Source: Zygnema cylindricum (Eukaryota; Streptophyta; Zygnematophyceae; Zygnematales; Zygnemataceae). Taken from it: a stretch of DNA of 52,339 nt. Shown here piece by piece: positions 1 to 11,190 of this stretch. The stretch's first letter is position 1, and every line of letters begins with the position of its first letter. The stretch lies in NCBI GenBank assembly GCA_037447655.1, contig JBBHKE010003273.1:65282-117620 (forward strand). The letters are read 5' to 3'. The position numbers and the translations under genes are program-made. The notes beneath the pieces were generated by a model. The model worked only from the letters and a program-made list of their open reading frames with translations, had not been told where the DNA came from and did no database searches.

Positions 1-39
1 TGGTTATCCACGAGCTGGAAGCGGAGGTGGTACTCCTAC

Positions 40-195
40 GCGGCTGATCATCCTCATGGTGGAGGCGAAGGTCGAGCACCTATTGGTCGTAAACGACCAT
101 TAACCCCTTGGGGACGACCTACACTTGGTAGGAAAAGTCGATCACGACATAAATACAGTGAAGCTCTAATACTACGTCGTCGTAAAAATGCATGA
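40..195 (+). pseudogene. rpl2: 3' end of a plastid-type rpl2 (50S ribosomal protein L2), fragment
   Basis: Fifty-one codons and a TGA match the C-terminus of ribosomal protein L2. The hallmark [10 protein letters not shown] is followed by [15 protein letters not shown] and the basic tail [14 protein letters not shown]. The APIGRK and ILRRRK signatures are of the plastid type rather than the bacterial or mitochondrial type. Upstream of the AADHP segment the same frame reads WKRRWYSY instead of the expected RGVVMN stretch, so homology seems to break or shift frame near position 40. The neighbourhood is nuclear repeat DNA, so I read this as a nuclear plastid-DNA insertion rather than a working gene. 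The window edge hides whatever precedes it. Confidence 0.75.
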
Positions 196-1585
196 AACGA
201 ACAACATTTACTGTGGAGAGGAACAAAAAATGCGCCAGCAATCGGCTAAAAATTAGTTATTGCTCGTTAAAGAGAAAAGCTTTAAAATTTTACCCTACAC
301 CCGCAAAAAATAACAAAAGTTGATTTTGCACATTTTTGTTTTTCATTAAATTCTTGGTCATTTTTGCAAAAAAAATTGTCTAATTCTAAAGCAAAAATGA
401 TCCAAAAATGGACAAATTTCCAATGTGCCAAAATCTTTTGCTGCGAGCAATTGGAATGAAATTTGACTTTGAACTCTCGAATACAAAACTCTTATAAACT
501 AGTCTAAATATCGATAAAATTATCAAAACGGTAGTTGAACGAGTTTTAAACAACAACGGCCATTGGAATTTTGGAGTACACTTAGTGTCAAAAAACCATC
601 GTTAAAAAAAATCCATGTTACAGGGAAGGTAACAAGCGTACTTTTATACACTGCTGGAGTTGCAGCTTGCCTTATGACTTAAATCTGAAAAAAACTGAAC
701 GTCTCATGTTAGAATAGTAGAGTCACGGCACTGCATTAGGGTCATGGCACAGAATTCACTGTAGGCAAAACGTGTAGGCAAAACGCGTATACAGAGAAGC
801 AACACAAACGTCAAATTTTCCGAACCTATATGGTGTGAAAGTATCATCTTCAACTGCAAAATTTGCCAAGTCCGTCGATATCAGTGGTTTTTGGATTACA
901 TGACTTCAAATTCCACCGGATTTCGGTGCCTTTCACTTGAAAATAACCCTTTTTTTTTGCCTATTTCTAAAGTAATCCTTCGGGGGTCTATAAAACCCTA
1001 AAAACGACATACAGTAGTTAACGAGATGTTGGAGTCTGGCTTTTCGGTGAAAAGTGAGGGTAGTAAAGGGGGGGGCTTAAACGGTACTTGGTAAAGTTTT
1101 TGGATTTTTTTGACTCGGGCTACAAGACTTCCAGTAATTAGTGAAACATTTGGATTTTCCCACTCAACTTACGCGGAAATCAACGTGCGATATGTCGTTG
1201 TGTAGCTTTCGATATCCTTTCTAGGGCAAAATAAACGGTGCACGCTTCCGATGACTAGTTCCATAGATACGGCCGAAATTCGACCCGGTACCCAATTTAA
1301 GGGAGCCTAGTCCAGCGGCACTCTTGTTTCCTTTCGTTTTCCGCCTTCGTTTGCCGGAATTTGATGTGTGATAGCTCGTTGGAAAGCTCTGAAAGTCTTC
1401 TTTGAGACGCAATAAACGGCGCGTAATTCCGATGTCTCGCCGCAAAGATATGGCCCAAATACGGCTCGGTACCTCAAACACTCTAACCAAAGTTGAAGGT
1501 TATTCGACTCGGCGAACACAGAACGCCAACCCATCCTCCACTCTTGCTACCTACTGCTCCTCCCTTTGTTACCCTCGCTTTTACC
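196..1585. other. AT-rich stretch without a recognisable gene; diverged ~180-bp repeat
   Basis: No convincing coding region is visible. Two diverged copies of one segment occur at about 1,195-1,310 and 1,375-1,490. They share a block containing AATAAACGG, followed by an ATA(G/T)GGCC core and a GGTACC site. The first copy reads CGATATCC where the second reads a different flank, so similarity is partial. Similar wording (TATCTCGGCCGGTATTTGG) recurs at 8,160-8,500, suggesting related old repeats. Confidence 0.4.
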
Positions 1586-2190
1586 CAAAAAAAAAGCCTC
1601 TCCCATCTCGTTAACGTGGAGCAGGTTTTTACCTGCCCCCGCCTTCGGCGAGGGTGGACCTTCCCTTACGGAAGGCCTTCGGCCTTCACACGCTTCGAAC
1701 CGACCGGACCCAGCTCATCATACACGCCATCCGGTTCTTTGCAAAACATTGTCTATTCGGTACCTCGGAGTGCACGGTTTTGTGAACTTAACCAACATTT
1801 GTCCCCTTGTCCGGCCTGATTTTTCCTCTAAAAACTGGGCTCCCCCATCTTGTTAACGTGGAGCAGGTTTTTACCCTTCCCCCCCGCCTTCGGCGGGGGG
1901 GGGGAGGGTGGAGTGTAGGCTCCCTTACGGAAGGCCTTCGGCCTCACAGCCCCTTCAACCCAACCAAAACCCGCTCGGACATCCGCTAAAATTTGGCACC
2001 TCGGAGTACCCGGTCCTTTGTACTTGACCACCGTTTTCCCCCTTGTCCACCCTAACTTTTCCCACAAAAAATAGACTCCACCATCTCGTTAACATGGAGC
2101 AAGATTTTATACCCCCCCCCCCCCGCGGCTTAGAGGGGAGGAGGGGGGGTTGAGTTCTCCCTTGCGGACGGCCTTCGGCCTTCGACCTTC
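1586..2190. repeat. ~240-bp tandem repeat, three copies, each with GC-rich hairpins
   Basis: Three copies begin at about 1,593, 1,838 and 2,075 with CATCTCGTTAACGTGGAGCA or a close variant. Each continues into a C-rich then G-rich stem. The second copy reads CCCCCGCCTTCGGCGGGGG, a stem closed by a TTCG loop. Each then carries a second hairpin, AAGGCCTTCGGCCTT or a variant. The linkers share a CACCTCGGAGT-type block. The third copy has lost the TTCG loop of the first stem (CCGCGGCTTAGAGG) but keeps the second hairpin. Confidence 0.7.
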
Positions 2191-2464
2191 CACCAATACG
2201 TTCCAATGAAAACCACCGCTTTTTTCCCCCTCGTGTGTTTATATTCTTAAGTTCATTCCTCTCATCTCTCACACACATAACATTCCACGACATCATAAGC
2301 TCCATTGATTTGCAAAAACTTATTCAAGCTAATATAGCAACGCCATTCCAAAGCAAATCACCATCGTTTACAACGTCATTTCCAAAGCAATCGCCAACAC
2401 TCAAACATCTTCCATTTTCGGACATCAAGTTTTCAACTCTTTCCCCCACTATCTTCTTCTCATT

Positions 2465-5406
2465 CTACCACAATTTTTGTACTTTTGTTTTCCTCAACCC
2501 TCTCTTCCTATTCTTTCTCTTACGCGTTTCCATTTCCTTTTGCATTTCTTTCTTCACCCTCACGATTTTTTCAATACTTCCCTCCAAGCTTTCCCCCTTT
2601 TCCTCGTTGTCGCCTACATCCTTCAACGGCTCTCCCTCCCTTTCGGCCAAGCCCTTCCCCCGGGCTACTTGCTTTGCCTCTTCTTCTTCCTCTTCTTCTT
2701 CTTCATCTCCCTCGTTCTCCTTGAGATCCCTCTCTACTACCTCCTCTTCGGACTCCGCTTCTTCCTCCTCTAAGTCTTTCTCTTCTTCATCTACTTTTCC
2801 CCCTTCCTCCTCTGAGTCTTCCTCCTCTGAGTCTTTCTCTTCCTCCGCTTCTTTTTCCTCCTGCACTGGGTCTTTCTCTTCTTCATCTACTTTTTCCTCC
2901 TCCTTTGAGTCATTCTCTTCCTCTACTTTTTCATCCTCCTCCTCCTCCTCCTCCTCTTCCTCCTCCTCTTCTTCTTTTTCCTCCTCTTCTTCCTCAACTT
3001 GCTCATCGTCGTCGAGGTTTCTCTCTACTATGTCCTCTTCATTCTCCTCCTCTTCCTCCTCCTCCACCTTCTTGTTCTCGTCCTTTTCCTCGTCTTCATT
3101 CTCTTTGTCACCTCCTACTTCCGCCATATCCGCCACGAACGGACTCCTACTCTCTTTTTCCCCACCTGTGTTTTCGGGCCTTTCTCTCCTCACCCTCCTA
3201 TTGCTCGGACCGGCGACGTCGCGATCGATCGCCTCTTTGTTACGAACAGCCCACTTGTGAACCCAAGGCCTTTTCATTTCGGGAAAGAGGTGGATATTCA
3301 AGAAACCTTCGATCGCACCGCGAGACAACGCCTCCTCTCCCAATTCCATATCTTTTTTCGCAGCTTAATCTTCAGCGTTCGACACGGCTTTGTCCCTTGG
3401 AAGGTCGAATAAACTCTCGTCTAAACAGTTGTAGGGATTGACGTAGCAATACGAGTCTTTGCCCCATGACACCAACTTTCGCTGGTACACCAATGTTTCC
3501 CGCGATGTGCTCGTCCACGGTCCCATCAACTCCACTTCCCCCACCAGCCTACCGTAGTGGCCGTCGTACTGCGGTCGCACTCGCACGTGAAGCTCTTCGC
3601 TGCGAGCGAACGTACGCAACCGCCAACGCAACTTATCCATCGCTTGGCCCCAAAATGTCTCTTGTTGCTTCACTTCGATCCCGTCTACGTAGGCCACACG
3701 AAGCTCTATCACTTCTCCCATCCATTCCTTCGGCACCGGAGAGTGACTACCGCGACAAATCGAACACAATTTCCTTCTGTCCTCCAACGTGGTTTCCCAC
3801 TCTTTGCGCAACATCACTCGTAGTCCGTCCAAAATCGCTCAACCCTCTCTCTTCTACCTTTAACTTCACCACTCCGCAAAAAGTCTCAGAGAAACGGCAC
3901 GGGAATTGACGGCATGGCGAAGTCAAAGTCGCTTTAATTTGTCGGAGGCACTTTGCAACATCTAAGGGAGAGGTTCGTAGGGGTTGTCCCTCGAATACCG
4001 TCTGCAAAAAGCGCAAATTCTCACGATAAATTGGCCATTTTTGTCATCGACAGACCGGTACCTGGGCCATCGGCCGGTACTACATGACCGTCCGTCCAGT
4101 TGGGTGATCCGCAACTTGCCTGCGCTATGATATGAACCGCAGGATTAAACACAGCGTGCTTGTAGTAGGTGAGGCATTTGTCCAACCCTTCTACGTCTTT
4201 GCGCTTTGCGTTCAGACCGAGAGTCTTTAGGAATCAGATAGAACCTTTGTCATCGTCGATCCACTTCATCAATCCCGTTATTTTGACGATCTGATACTTC
4301 GATTCTTGGTCGTCGTTCTCTTTCACTAGCACCTTAAACGCCCTTTCAACTCGCCAAAGAAGCTTACTGGCCCCGAACATCTGATGCTCTTTCATTACTT
4401 CTTTGTTTTCCTTCGTACTTCGAGCTTCGCTCTTCAACTTTTTGCAGTCGTTTACCCGCATCCACTCGTCCAAATTCTTCACATGAGTGGTTACGTCTCC
4501 CAAGGACTCCGGCGCAGCGTAGGCTGTTGCAGCGGGGTCTTCTTCCAGAACCCGTATGGCGTAGGTCCCACCCAACCAAACGAACACACGTTGCAAAAGA
4601 GTTTTGGGAGTTACGGTGAACACGTCCTTCTCGTCTTTTGGTACATCAAGTTGAGTCGGCATGTGGTACATTACTCTCACCGCTCCGGATACTCTTTTTT
4701 CGCGGGTAGGCTTTGTTCTACTCGGACATTCGCCCTCGTCGACCGCGGGGTCCAATTGTACCTCGTTGTTCATCTCATCAGCGACATCGGGCGCCACATC
4801 GTCATCCCTTGGACCAGTATCTGCGTTAGCGTCATTTCTGCCGCTGATGTTTTTACCCTCTTCCTCGCCATTCGACTTCTCCCTCCCTCCACCCCCTCCA
4901 ACGTCGTCTTTTTGAAGATCGTCTCGCGCCCCTCCTCCGACATCCTCCTCCCTACGGACTGTGGCACAGGGCACTTCGGGTGCCGCTCGCCCCCCTCCTC
5001 CAACATCCTCATCCTCCCTAAAGACCGGGGACCTAGGTCTTTCGGGTGTTGCTACCGGCCTCAGTAACGCACTATCGCGATGACTTTGAGGTTCCTCAGA
5101 CCGGTCCGGGGAGCGGCTATAGTCTCCCCTCGCTGGGGTCAAAGACGCATCGAGAGGGACGTTATTCGGGCCTACGGGCTCCTCGGACGCGTCTACGACC
5201 CCGGGCTCGGACACCTTCTCCTCCTCTAACATCAGGGCAATGACTCAAGCATGGTATTCTTCCGCATACCTCGCCGCAGTGAGTTTAACTTGAGGCGCTG
5301 TCTTAACGGCCTTGGACATGATTCGGAGCACATCTGTAGGGGTTACCGCACGCGAGAGCCCCCTTGCTAATCTACTAAAGAACTCTTAGGGCAGAGCGTC
5401 GTCCAT
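2465..5406 (-). pseudogene. Decayed long gene of unknown, probably repeat-family, origin
   Basis: On the minus strand one reading can be followed from ATG at 5,406 (MDDALP) to a stop at 2,465, but it is broken. In-frame stops lie at 5,388-5,386 (TAA), 5,247-5,245 (TGA), 4,236-4,234 (TGA), about 4,024 (TGA) and 3,367-3,365 (TAA). The reading also changes frame near 4,020 and near 3,840. The translation is coherent between breaks: an acidic, Gly-rich and Pro-rich N-terminal third; a middle part with KTLLQRVFVWLGGTYAIRV and CLTYYKHAVFNPAVHI; a segment with ELRVAYVDGIEV; and a Glu-rich tail at 3,150-2,680. I do not recognise the family. Its setting among satellites suggests a mobile-element or multicopy host gene, but I see no transposase or reverse-transcriptase motif. 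The plus-strand Ser-rich reading of the tail is an antisense shadow. Confidence 0.55.
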
Positions 5407-6129
5407 GGTTGAAGGTGAGCAACGACCATTGCGACGTCTAATCTATCGCCGCCGGTTGCAAATCAAAGGTATCCGGTTATCAAGGGAAGTTAAGCCTGAC
5501 GAGTGTGGATAGGTTACTATCGCCTCTCAATTACTTGCGACAACGATAACGCGCAAAGATTACAACCGTTAGATACATCTTCAAAGACTCTCCGACGACA
5601 AAATCCTCGCTCTATTACGCATGTGCTACAGTGTTTTCTCTCCTTTCATGCAGTTTTCTAAGTTTTCGCTAGGAAGAGAGGCTTTTCTGACTTGCAACTT
5701 CACACACTCGTTTTTTTCAAATTAACTTTCGATTAAATTTTAAGGCTCATGAATTTTGGATTTTCGGTTTCGAGTGAATGAACCAGGCAAGAAATTGCAA
5801 GTCACAAAGCGAAAGACAACAAGGCCGTATGCTTGTTGCCTTTCCAAATCTGTTTGGAGGATCGAACTCCACATCCCTTCGTCTTCGTGCGAAGACGATG
5901 GGACGGTGCCACACAACAGATATAAATGTCTTCCAACACTTCAACAAATGCTACCGAAACCTTGAACAAACTTTGTTTGCATTGGCCTTAGGGCTTCTAC
6001 CTCCCTCAATCGAGGAACTTCTCCATCTAACCCCTCTATATAATCAGGGGATCCTGATTTTGTTTTCCTGAGAAAAACAAGATTACGGTTTCTCAATCAA
6101 GAAAGGGCGATCCTGATCTCTTTTTTCGG
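5407..6129. other. Flank of the decayed gene; nothing recognised
   Basis: No gene or clear repeat is seen. This is probably the remaining upstream part of the element that carried the decayed gene. No terminal repeat pair could be matched by eye. Confidence 0.3.
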
Positions 6130-7500
6130 TAAAAACCAATTGCGAGATATGTTGGGGTAGAAGCCTCTAATTTCATAAAAGTTTTGCAAAGGCCCCCAAA
6201 GATGGCCTAAGCGGGAGGAAACACCCCTCTGCGACATAACGCCGCAAGAATGCTTGGGGCAAACACTTTTTCATTGGCTTAAGGCCGGTCTTACTTCTCC
6301 GAAATCACATTGGTTTCGGTACTTAGCCAAATTTCGAAGTTTTTCGACTCGGCGTAAAAGGACTCTGATTCTTAGCCGAGTTTCCCAATTCACAAAGGCT
6401 TTGGTACTTAGCCAAATTTCGAGATTAGGGTTTCCCGGACAACCCTAATCTCGTTTTTCCCCAAAAACGAGATTAGGGTTGGCTCGGTCCTAACAGGCAA
6501 CCCTAATCTTGTTTGTCGGAAAAATTGAAAGTAGGGTTATGCTGAGGCAAACACCTCTAATTGCATAAACGTTTTGAAAAGGCATGTGCAAAGGACACCC
6601 CACAAACACACACAAAGGCCTCTTCCACAACAAAAGGCCGGAAAAACGCGACCATATTGTTTGGGGCAAACGCTTTTTCATTGGCCTGAGGCCGGTCTTA
6701 CTTCTCCAAAATCACACTGGTTTCGGTACTTAGCCAAATTTCGAAGTTTTTCGAATCGTCGACCAAGGACTCCGATACTTAGCCGAGTTTCCAAATTCAC
6801 ACAGGCTTTGGTACTTAGCCAAATTTTGAGATTAGAGTTCCCCGGACAACCCTAATCTCGTTTTTCCCCAAAAACGAGATTAGGGTTGTCTCGATCCTAA
6901 CGGGCAACCCTAATCTCGTTTGTCGGAAAAAATTGAAAGTAGGGTTATGCTGAGGCAAACACCTCTAATTGCATAAACGTTTTGCAAAGGCTTGTGCAAA
7001 GGACACCCCACAAACACACACAAAGGCCTCTTCCACAACAAAAGGCCTGAAAAAACGCCACTAAAATGCTTGGGCAAACGCTTTTTCATTGGCCTAAGGC
7101 CGGCCTTACTTCTCCGAAATCACACAGGTTTCGATTCTTAGCCAAATTTCGAAGTTTTTCGACTCGGCGACCAAGGACTCCGATACTTGACGAATTTCGA
7201 AATTCACACAAGCTTTGGTACTTGGCCAAATTTTGAGATAAGGGTTTCTCAGGCAACCCTAATCTCGTTTTTCCCCAAAAACGAGATTAGGGTTGTCTTG
7301 GTCCAAACGTGCAACCCTAATCTTGTTTTCCGAAAATATTGAAAGTAGGGTTATGCTGCGGCAAACACCTCTAATTGCATAAACGTTTTGCAAAGGCCTG
7401 TGCAAAGGAGACCCCACAGACACACACAAAGGCCTCTTCCACAGCAAAAGGCCAGAAAAACGCGACCAAAATGCTTAGGGTAAACGCTTTTTCATTGGAC
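6130..7500. repeat. 407-bp tandem repeat, about three copies, each with a perfect palindrome
   Basis: Units contain the phrase GGTTTCGGTACTTAGCC (a variant in the third copy), then a 40-nt palindrome at 6,441-6,480, 6,848-6,887 and 7,255-7,294. The palindrome is AACCCTAATCTCGTTTTT, a CCCC loop, then the exact reverse complement (18-bp arms). The spacing between palindromes is 407 bp both times. Further AACCCTAATCT copies sit just downstream of each palindrome. A block with CCCCACAAACACACACAAAG follows in each unit (one base differs in the last). Short open frames here are by-products of the repeat. Confidence 0.85.
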
Positions 7501-7529
7501 TTCAGTAAAAGGCTTTATGCATGGCAAAA

Positions 7530-8094
7530 GGCAGGAAAAGTGCTCCCAAAATGCTTGGGGCAAACACCTTTGCCTTGGCGTAACCGCGGTCTTACTTGTT
7601 CCAAATGACCGGCTTGGGGCAACGCCCTCCTAATAGTGAGGGACTCCTCCCCCTACTAGGTAAAAAATTGCAAATGTGCAGCCTAAAAGACTCCAATGGT
7701 GGCCTTAATGCCGATTTAAAGCTTCCTCTATGGCACAAAAACGGAAAAGTGCTCCCAAAATGCTTGGGGCAAACGCCTTTGCCTTGGCGTAACCGCGGTC
7801 TTACTTGTTCCAAATGACCGGCTTGGGTCAAACGCCCTCCCAGTAGTGAGGGACTCCTCCCCCTACTTAGTAAAAAAGTGCAAATGTGCGGCATAAAAGG
7901 CTCCAATGGTGGCCTTGGCGCCGATTTAAAGCTTCCTCTACGGCACAAAGCCGTAAAAAATTCCCAAAATGCTTGGGGCGAACGACTTTGCCTTGGCGTA
8001 ACCGCGGTCTTACTTGTTCCAAATGACCGGCTTGGGCAAACGCCCTCCCAGTATTGAGGGACTCCTCCCCCTATTAAGTAAAAAGGGTCAAATG
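7530..8094 (-). repeat. ~210-bp satellite, left (inverted) arm, about three copies
   Basis: Units repeat every 209 bp. The mark GGTCTTACTTGTTCCAAATG occurs at 7,797 and 8,006 and near 7,588. Each unit contains CTTGGGGCAAACG or a variant, GGGACTCCTCCCCCTA and CCGATTTAAAGCTTCCTCTA. The same unit recurs in opposite orientation from 8,576 onward, so this is one arm of a large inverted repeat. Open frames across the array reflect a unit close to a multiple of three and are not taken as genes. Confidence 0.85.
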
Positions 8095-8575
8095 TGCGTC
8101 GGACCGCAAATTGACCCCTCAAAAAAAAGATAGAACACAGCTAAATTTTCTAATAATTTTCAATACTGCAAAATGAAAAATGCTATATCTCGGCCGGTAT
8201 TTGGTGGAATTTGACTTATTATAGCTCGTTCGAAAGGTAAAATAATTACCTACCCAACAACGTACAACAAACTAAATTCCACCAAAAATCGGCCGAGAAA
8301 TAGCATTTTGCATTTTGCAGTATTGAAAATTCTGAATTATTTTTCAATACTGCAAAATGTAAAATGCTATATCTCGGCCGGTATTTGGTGTAACAAGACT
8401 TGTCATAGCTTATTCGAAATATGACAAAATTACCTACCCAAAAAGCTATAATACGCTAAATTCCACAAAATACCAGCCGAGATATATTATTTTACATTTT
8501 GCAGTATTGAAAATTCTTTGAAAGCTTGGCTGTGTTGTATCTTTTTTTTGAGGTGTCAATTTGCGGTCCGACGCA
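8095..8575. repeat. Foldback core between the satellite arms, with ~45-bp inverted ends
   Basis: The ends are inverted copies of each other. The left reads GCGTCGGACCGCAAATTGAC, then CCCTCAAAAAAAAGATA; the right end ends with the reverse complement (TTGCGGTCCGACGC). Inside are four alternating inverted units built on CAATACTGCAAAATG and TATCTCGGCCGGTATTTGG, in the order forward, reverse, forward, reverse. A degraded extra copy of one end occurs near 10,100-10,145 (TTTGCGGTCTGACGCACATT). Confidence 0.75.
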
Positions 8576-10050
8576 CATTTGACCCTTTTTACCTATTAGG
8601 GGGAGGAGTCCCTCAATATTGGGAGGGCGTTTGCCCCAAGCCAGTCATTTTGGACAAGTAAGATAGCGGTTACGCTAAGGCAAAGGCGTTTGCCCCAAGC
8701 ATTTTGGGAGCATTTTTCCGGCTTTGTGCCATAGAGCAAGCTTTAAATCGGCGCTAAGGCCACCATTGGAGCCTTTTAGGCCGCACATTTGCACTTTTTT
8801 ACCTAGTAGGGGGAGAAGTCCCTCAATATTGGGAGGGCGTTTGCCCCAAGCCGGTCATTTTGGACAAGTAAGACCGCGGTTACGCCAAGGCAAAGGCGTT
8901 TGCCCCAAGCATTTTGGGAGCACTTTTCCAGCATTGTGCCATAGAGGAAGCTTTAAATCGGCGCTAAGGCCACCATTGGAGCCATTTATGCCGCACATTT
9001 GCACTTTTTTACCTAGTAGGGGGAGGAGTCCCTCACTACTAGGAGGGCGTTTGCCCCAAGCCGGTCATTTGGAACAAGTAAGACCGCGGTTACGCCAAGG
9101 CAAAGAAGTTTGCCCCAAGCATTTTGGGAGCACTTTTCCGTTTTTGTGCCATAGAGGAAGCTTTAAATCGGCGCTAAGGCCACCATTGGAGGCTTTTATG
9201 CCGCACATTTGCACTTTTTAACCTAGTAGGGGGAGTAGTCCCTCACTGCTGGGAGGGCGTTTGCCCCAAGCATGTCATTTGGAACAAGTAATACCGCCCT
9301 TATGGCAAGGCAAAGGGTGTTTGCCCCAAGCATTTTGGGAGCACTTTTCCAGCTTTGTGCCATAGAGGAAGTTTTAAATCGGCGCTAAGGCCACCATTGG
9401 AGCCTTTTATGCCGCACATTTGCACTTTTGTACCTAGTAGGGGGAGGAGTCCCTCACTACTGGGAGGGCGTTTGCCCCAAGCCGGTCATTTGGAACAAGT
9501 AAGACCGCGCTTACGCCAAGGCAAAGGGCGTTTGCACCAAGCATTTTGGGAGCACTTTTCCGGCTTTGTGCCATAGAGGAAGCTTTAAATCGGCGGTAAG
9601 GCAACCATTGGAGCCTTTTATGCCTCACATTTGCACTTTTTACCTAGTAGGGGGAGGAGTCCCTCACTACTAGAGGGCGTTTGCCCCAAGTTGGTCATTT
9701 GGAACAAGTAAGACCGCGGTTGCGCCAAGGCAAAGGGAGTTTGCCCCAAGCATTTTGGGAGCACTTTTCCGGCTTTGTGTCATAGAGGAAGCTTTAAATC
9801 GGCGCTAAGGCAACCATTGGAGCCTTTTATGCCTCACATTTGCACTTTTTACCTAGTAGGGGGAGGAGTCCCTCACTACTAGAGGGCGTTTGCCCCAAGT
9901 TGGTCATTTGGAACAAGTAATTCCGCGGTTACGCCAAGGCAAAGGCGTTTGCCTTAAGCATTTTGGGAGCACTTTTCCGGCTTTGTGCCATAGAGGAAGC
10001 TTTAAATCGGCGCTAAGGCAACCTTTGGAGCCTTTTAGGCCGCAGTATAA
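8576..10050 (+). repeat. ~210-bp satellite, right arm, about seven copies
   Basis: This is the same unit as 7,530-8,094 in the opposite orientation. Marks such as TTTGCCCCAAGC(C/A)GGTCATTT recur near 8,640, 8,850, 9,060, 9,270, 9,480, 9,690 and 9,900. Each unit carries GGGGGAGGAGTCCCTCA or a variant and AAGCTTTAAATCGGCG. Copies differ by scattered substitutions and one-base indels that shift the open frames, arguing against a coding role. Confidence 0.85.
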
Positions 10051-10107
10051 CATTTTCCAATTTTCATTATTGAAAATTTACTAGATATTTCATAAAGTAT
10101 TTATATC

Positions 10108-10375
10108 CTTTTTTTGGGCTGCCAATTTGCGGTCTGACGCACATTTGAGTTTTTTTACGTTGTTGAGGGAGCAGTCCATCAATACTGGGAGGGCGTTTGC
10201 CCCAAGGCGATCATTTCGGCAAATGACACTGTGGTTCCTCCAATGCCAAGGCGTTTGCACCAAATATTTTCGGCGCATTTTGCAGGCTTTGTGACATAGA
10301 GGAAGCCTTATATAGGCGCTCTGGCCACCTTTGACACTTTTGAAGAAGCTTTAAATTCACGATTGGAGTGTACAA
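10108..10375 (+). repeat. Diverged copy of core end plus one ~210-bp satellite unit
   Basis: After an AT-rich gap the inverted-end motif (TTTGCGGTCTGACGC) and one diverged satellite unit (GGGAGGGCGTTTGCCCCAAG, then a CATAGAGGAAGC block) reappear in the same orientation as the right arm. It is clearly older than the copies to its left. Confidence 0.6.
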
Positions 10376-10429
10376 CAAGGTAAAAACAAACGACTTCGAG
10401 ATTTGTCCAAGTACTGTAATCTGTGTAGC

Positions 10430-10630
10430 TGAGCCAAAATACTTCAAATACTTCGAAATTTTGGCTAAGTACCGGAATGCGTGTACGCCAAGCCAAAATA
10501 CTTCAAAATTTTGGCTTAGTACTGGAATCCGTGTACGCCGAGTCAAAATACTTCGAAATTTTGGCTAAGTACCGGAACCCGTGTACGCCAAGTCAAAAAG
10601 CTGGAATATTTGGCTAAGTGTTGGAAACCC
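10430..10630. repeat. 50-bp tandem repeat, three to four copies
   Basis: CTTC(G/A)AAATTTTGGCT begins at 10,451, 10,501 and 10,551, each followed by AAGTACCGGAA(T/C) or a close variant and GTGTACGCC. The last copy near 10,600 is degraded. Related wording (TACTTAGCCAAATTTCGAAG) occurs inside the 407-bp repeat, so the two arrays share ancestry. Confidence 0.8.
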
Positions 10631-11190
10631 TGTGAATTTTGATATTGGGGCTTATAAAACCCGAACCCATGAAATAAGTTTAATACGCAAACCGATGTAT
10701 TTCGATATTGGGGCTTATCAAACCCAAACCCGAAAATTGGGCTTAATACCCAAACTGGTTTATGTAGATATTGGGGTTTATAAAACCCAAACCCGAGAAT
10801 TGAGCTTCATACCCAAACCGGTGTATATCGATATTGGGGCTTATAAAACCCGAACCCATGAAATAAGCTTAATACCCGAACCGGTGTATTTCAATACTGG
10901 GGCTTATCAAACCCAAATCCGAAAATTGGGCTTATTACCCAAACCGGTGTATTTCGATATTGGGGTGTATAAAACCCAAACCCGAGAATTGGGCTTAATA
11001 CCCAAACCGGTGTATATCGATATTGGGGCTTATAAAACCCAAACCCAAAAATTGGGCTTAATACCCAAACCGGTGTATTTCGATATTGGGCCTTATAAAA
11101 CCCAAACCCGCGAATTGGGCTTAATACCCAAACCGGTGTATTTCGATATTGGGCCTTATAAGACCCAAACCCGGGAATTGAGCTTAAGTT
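10630..11190 (+). repeat. 63-bp minisatellite, about nine units, open in one frame
   Basis: Units of 63 bp carry GATATTGGGGCTTATAAAAC or a variant and CTTAATACCCAAACCGGTG. Because 63 is a multiple of three, the array stays open from 10,581 to 11,285 and reads as a 21-residue repeat built on FDIGAYKTQTRELGLIPKPV. Units 1-3 (HEIS, KLG and ELS types) are echoed by units 4-6, giving a three-unit higher-order period of 189 bp. I see no start context, intron or domain supporting a protein, so I call it a repeat and leave coding open. Confidence 0.75.

Noticed and set aside
2235-3441. Plus-strand Ser-rich and Pro-rich open frames (341 and 178 codons)
   Set aside because: They are antisense shadows of the Glu-rich tail of the minus-strand decayed gene (GAA/GAG read backwards as TTC/CTC).
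6441-7294. Telomere-like words (AACCCTAAT/ATTAGGGTT) as an interstitial telomere
   Set aside because: They occur singly inside a 407-bp unit, not as tandem telomere repeats.
7592-9628. Open frames up to 176 codons across the ~210-bp satellite
   Set aside because: They repeat the same short peptide because of unit length and shift frame between units; no start, splice or domain support.
8560-10050. CRISPR-like array of repeats
   Set aside because: The unit is ~210 bp with no repeat/spacer alternation, in a eukaryotic nuclear context.
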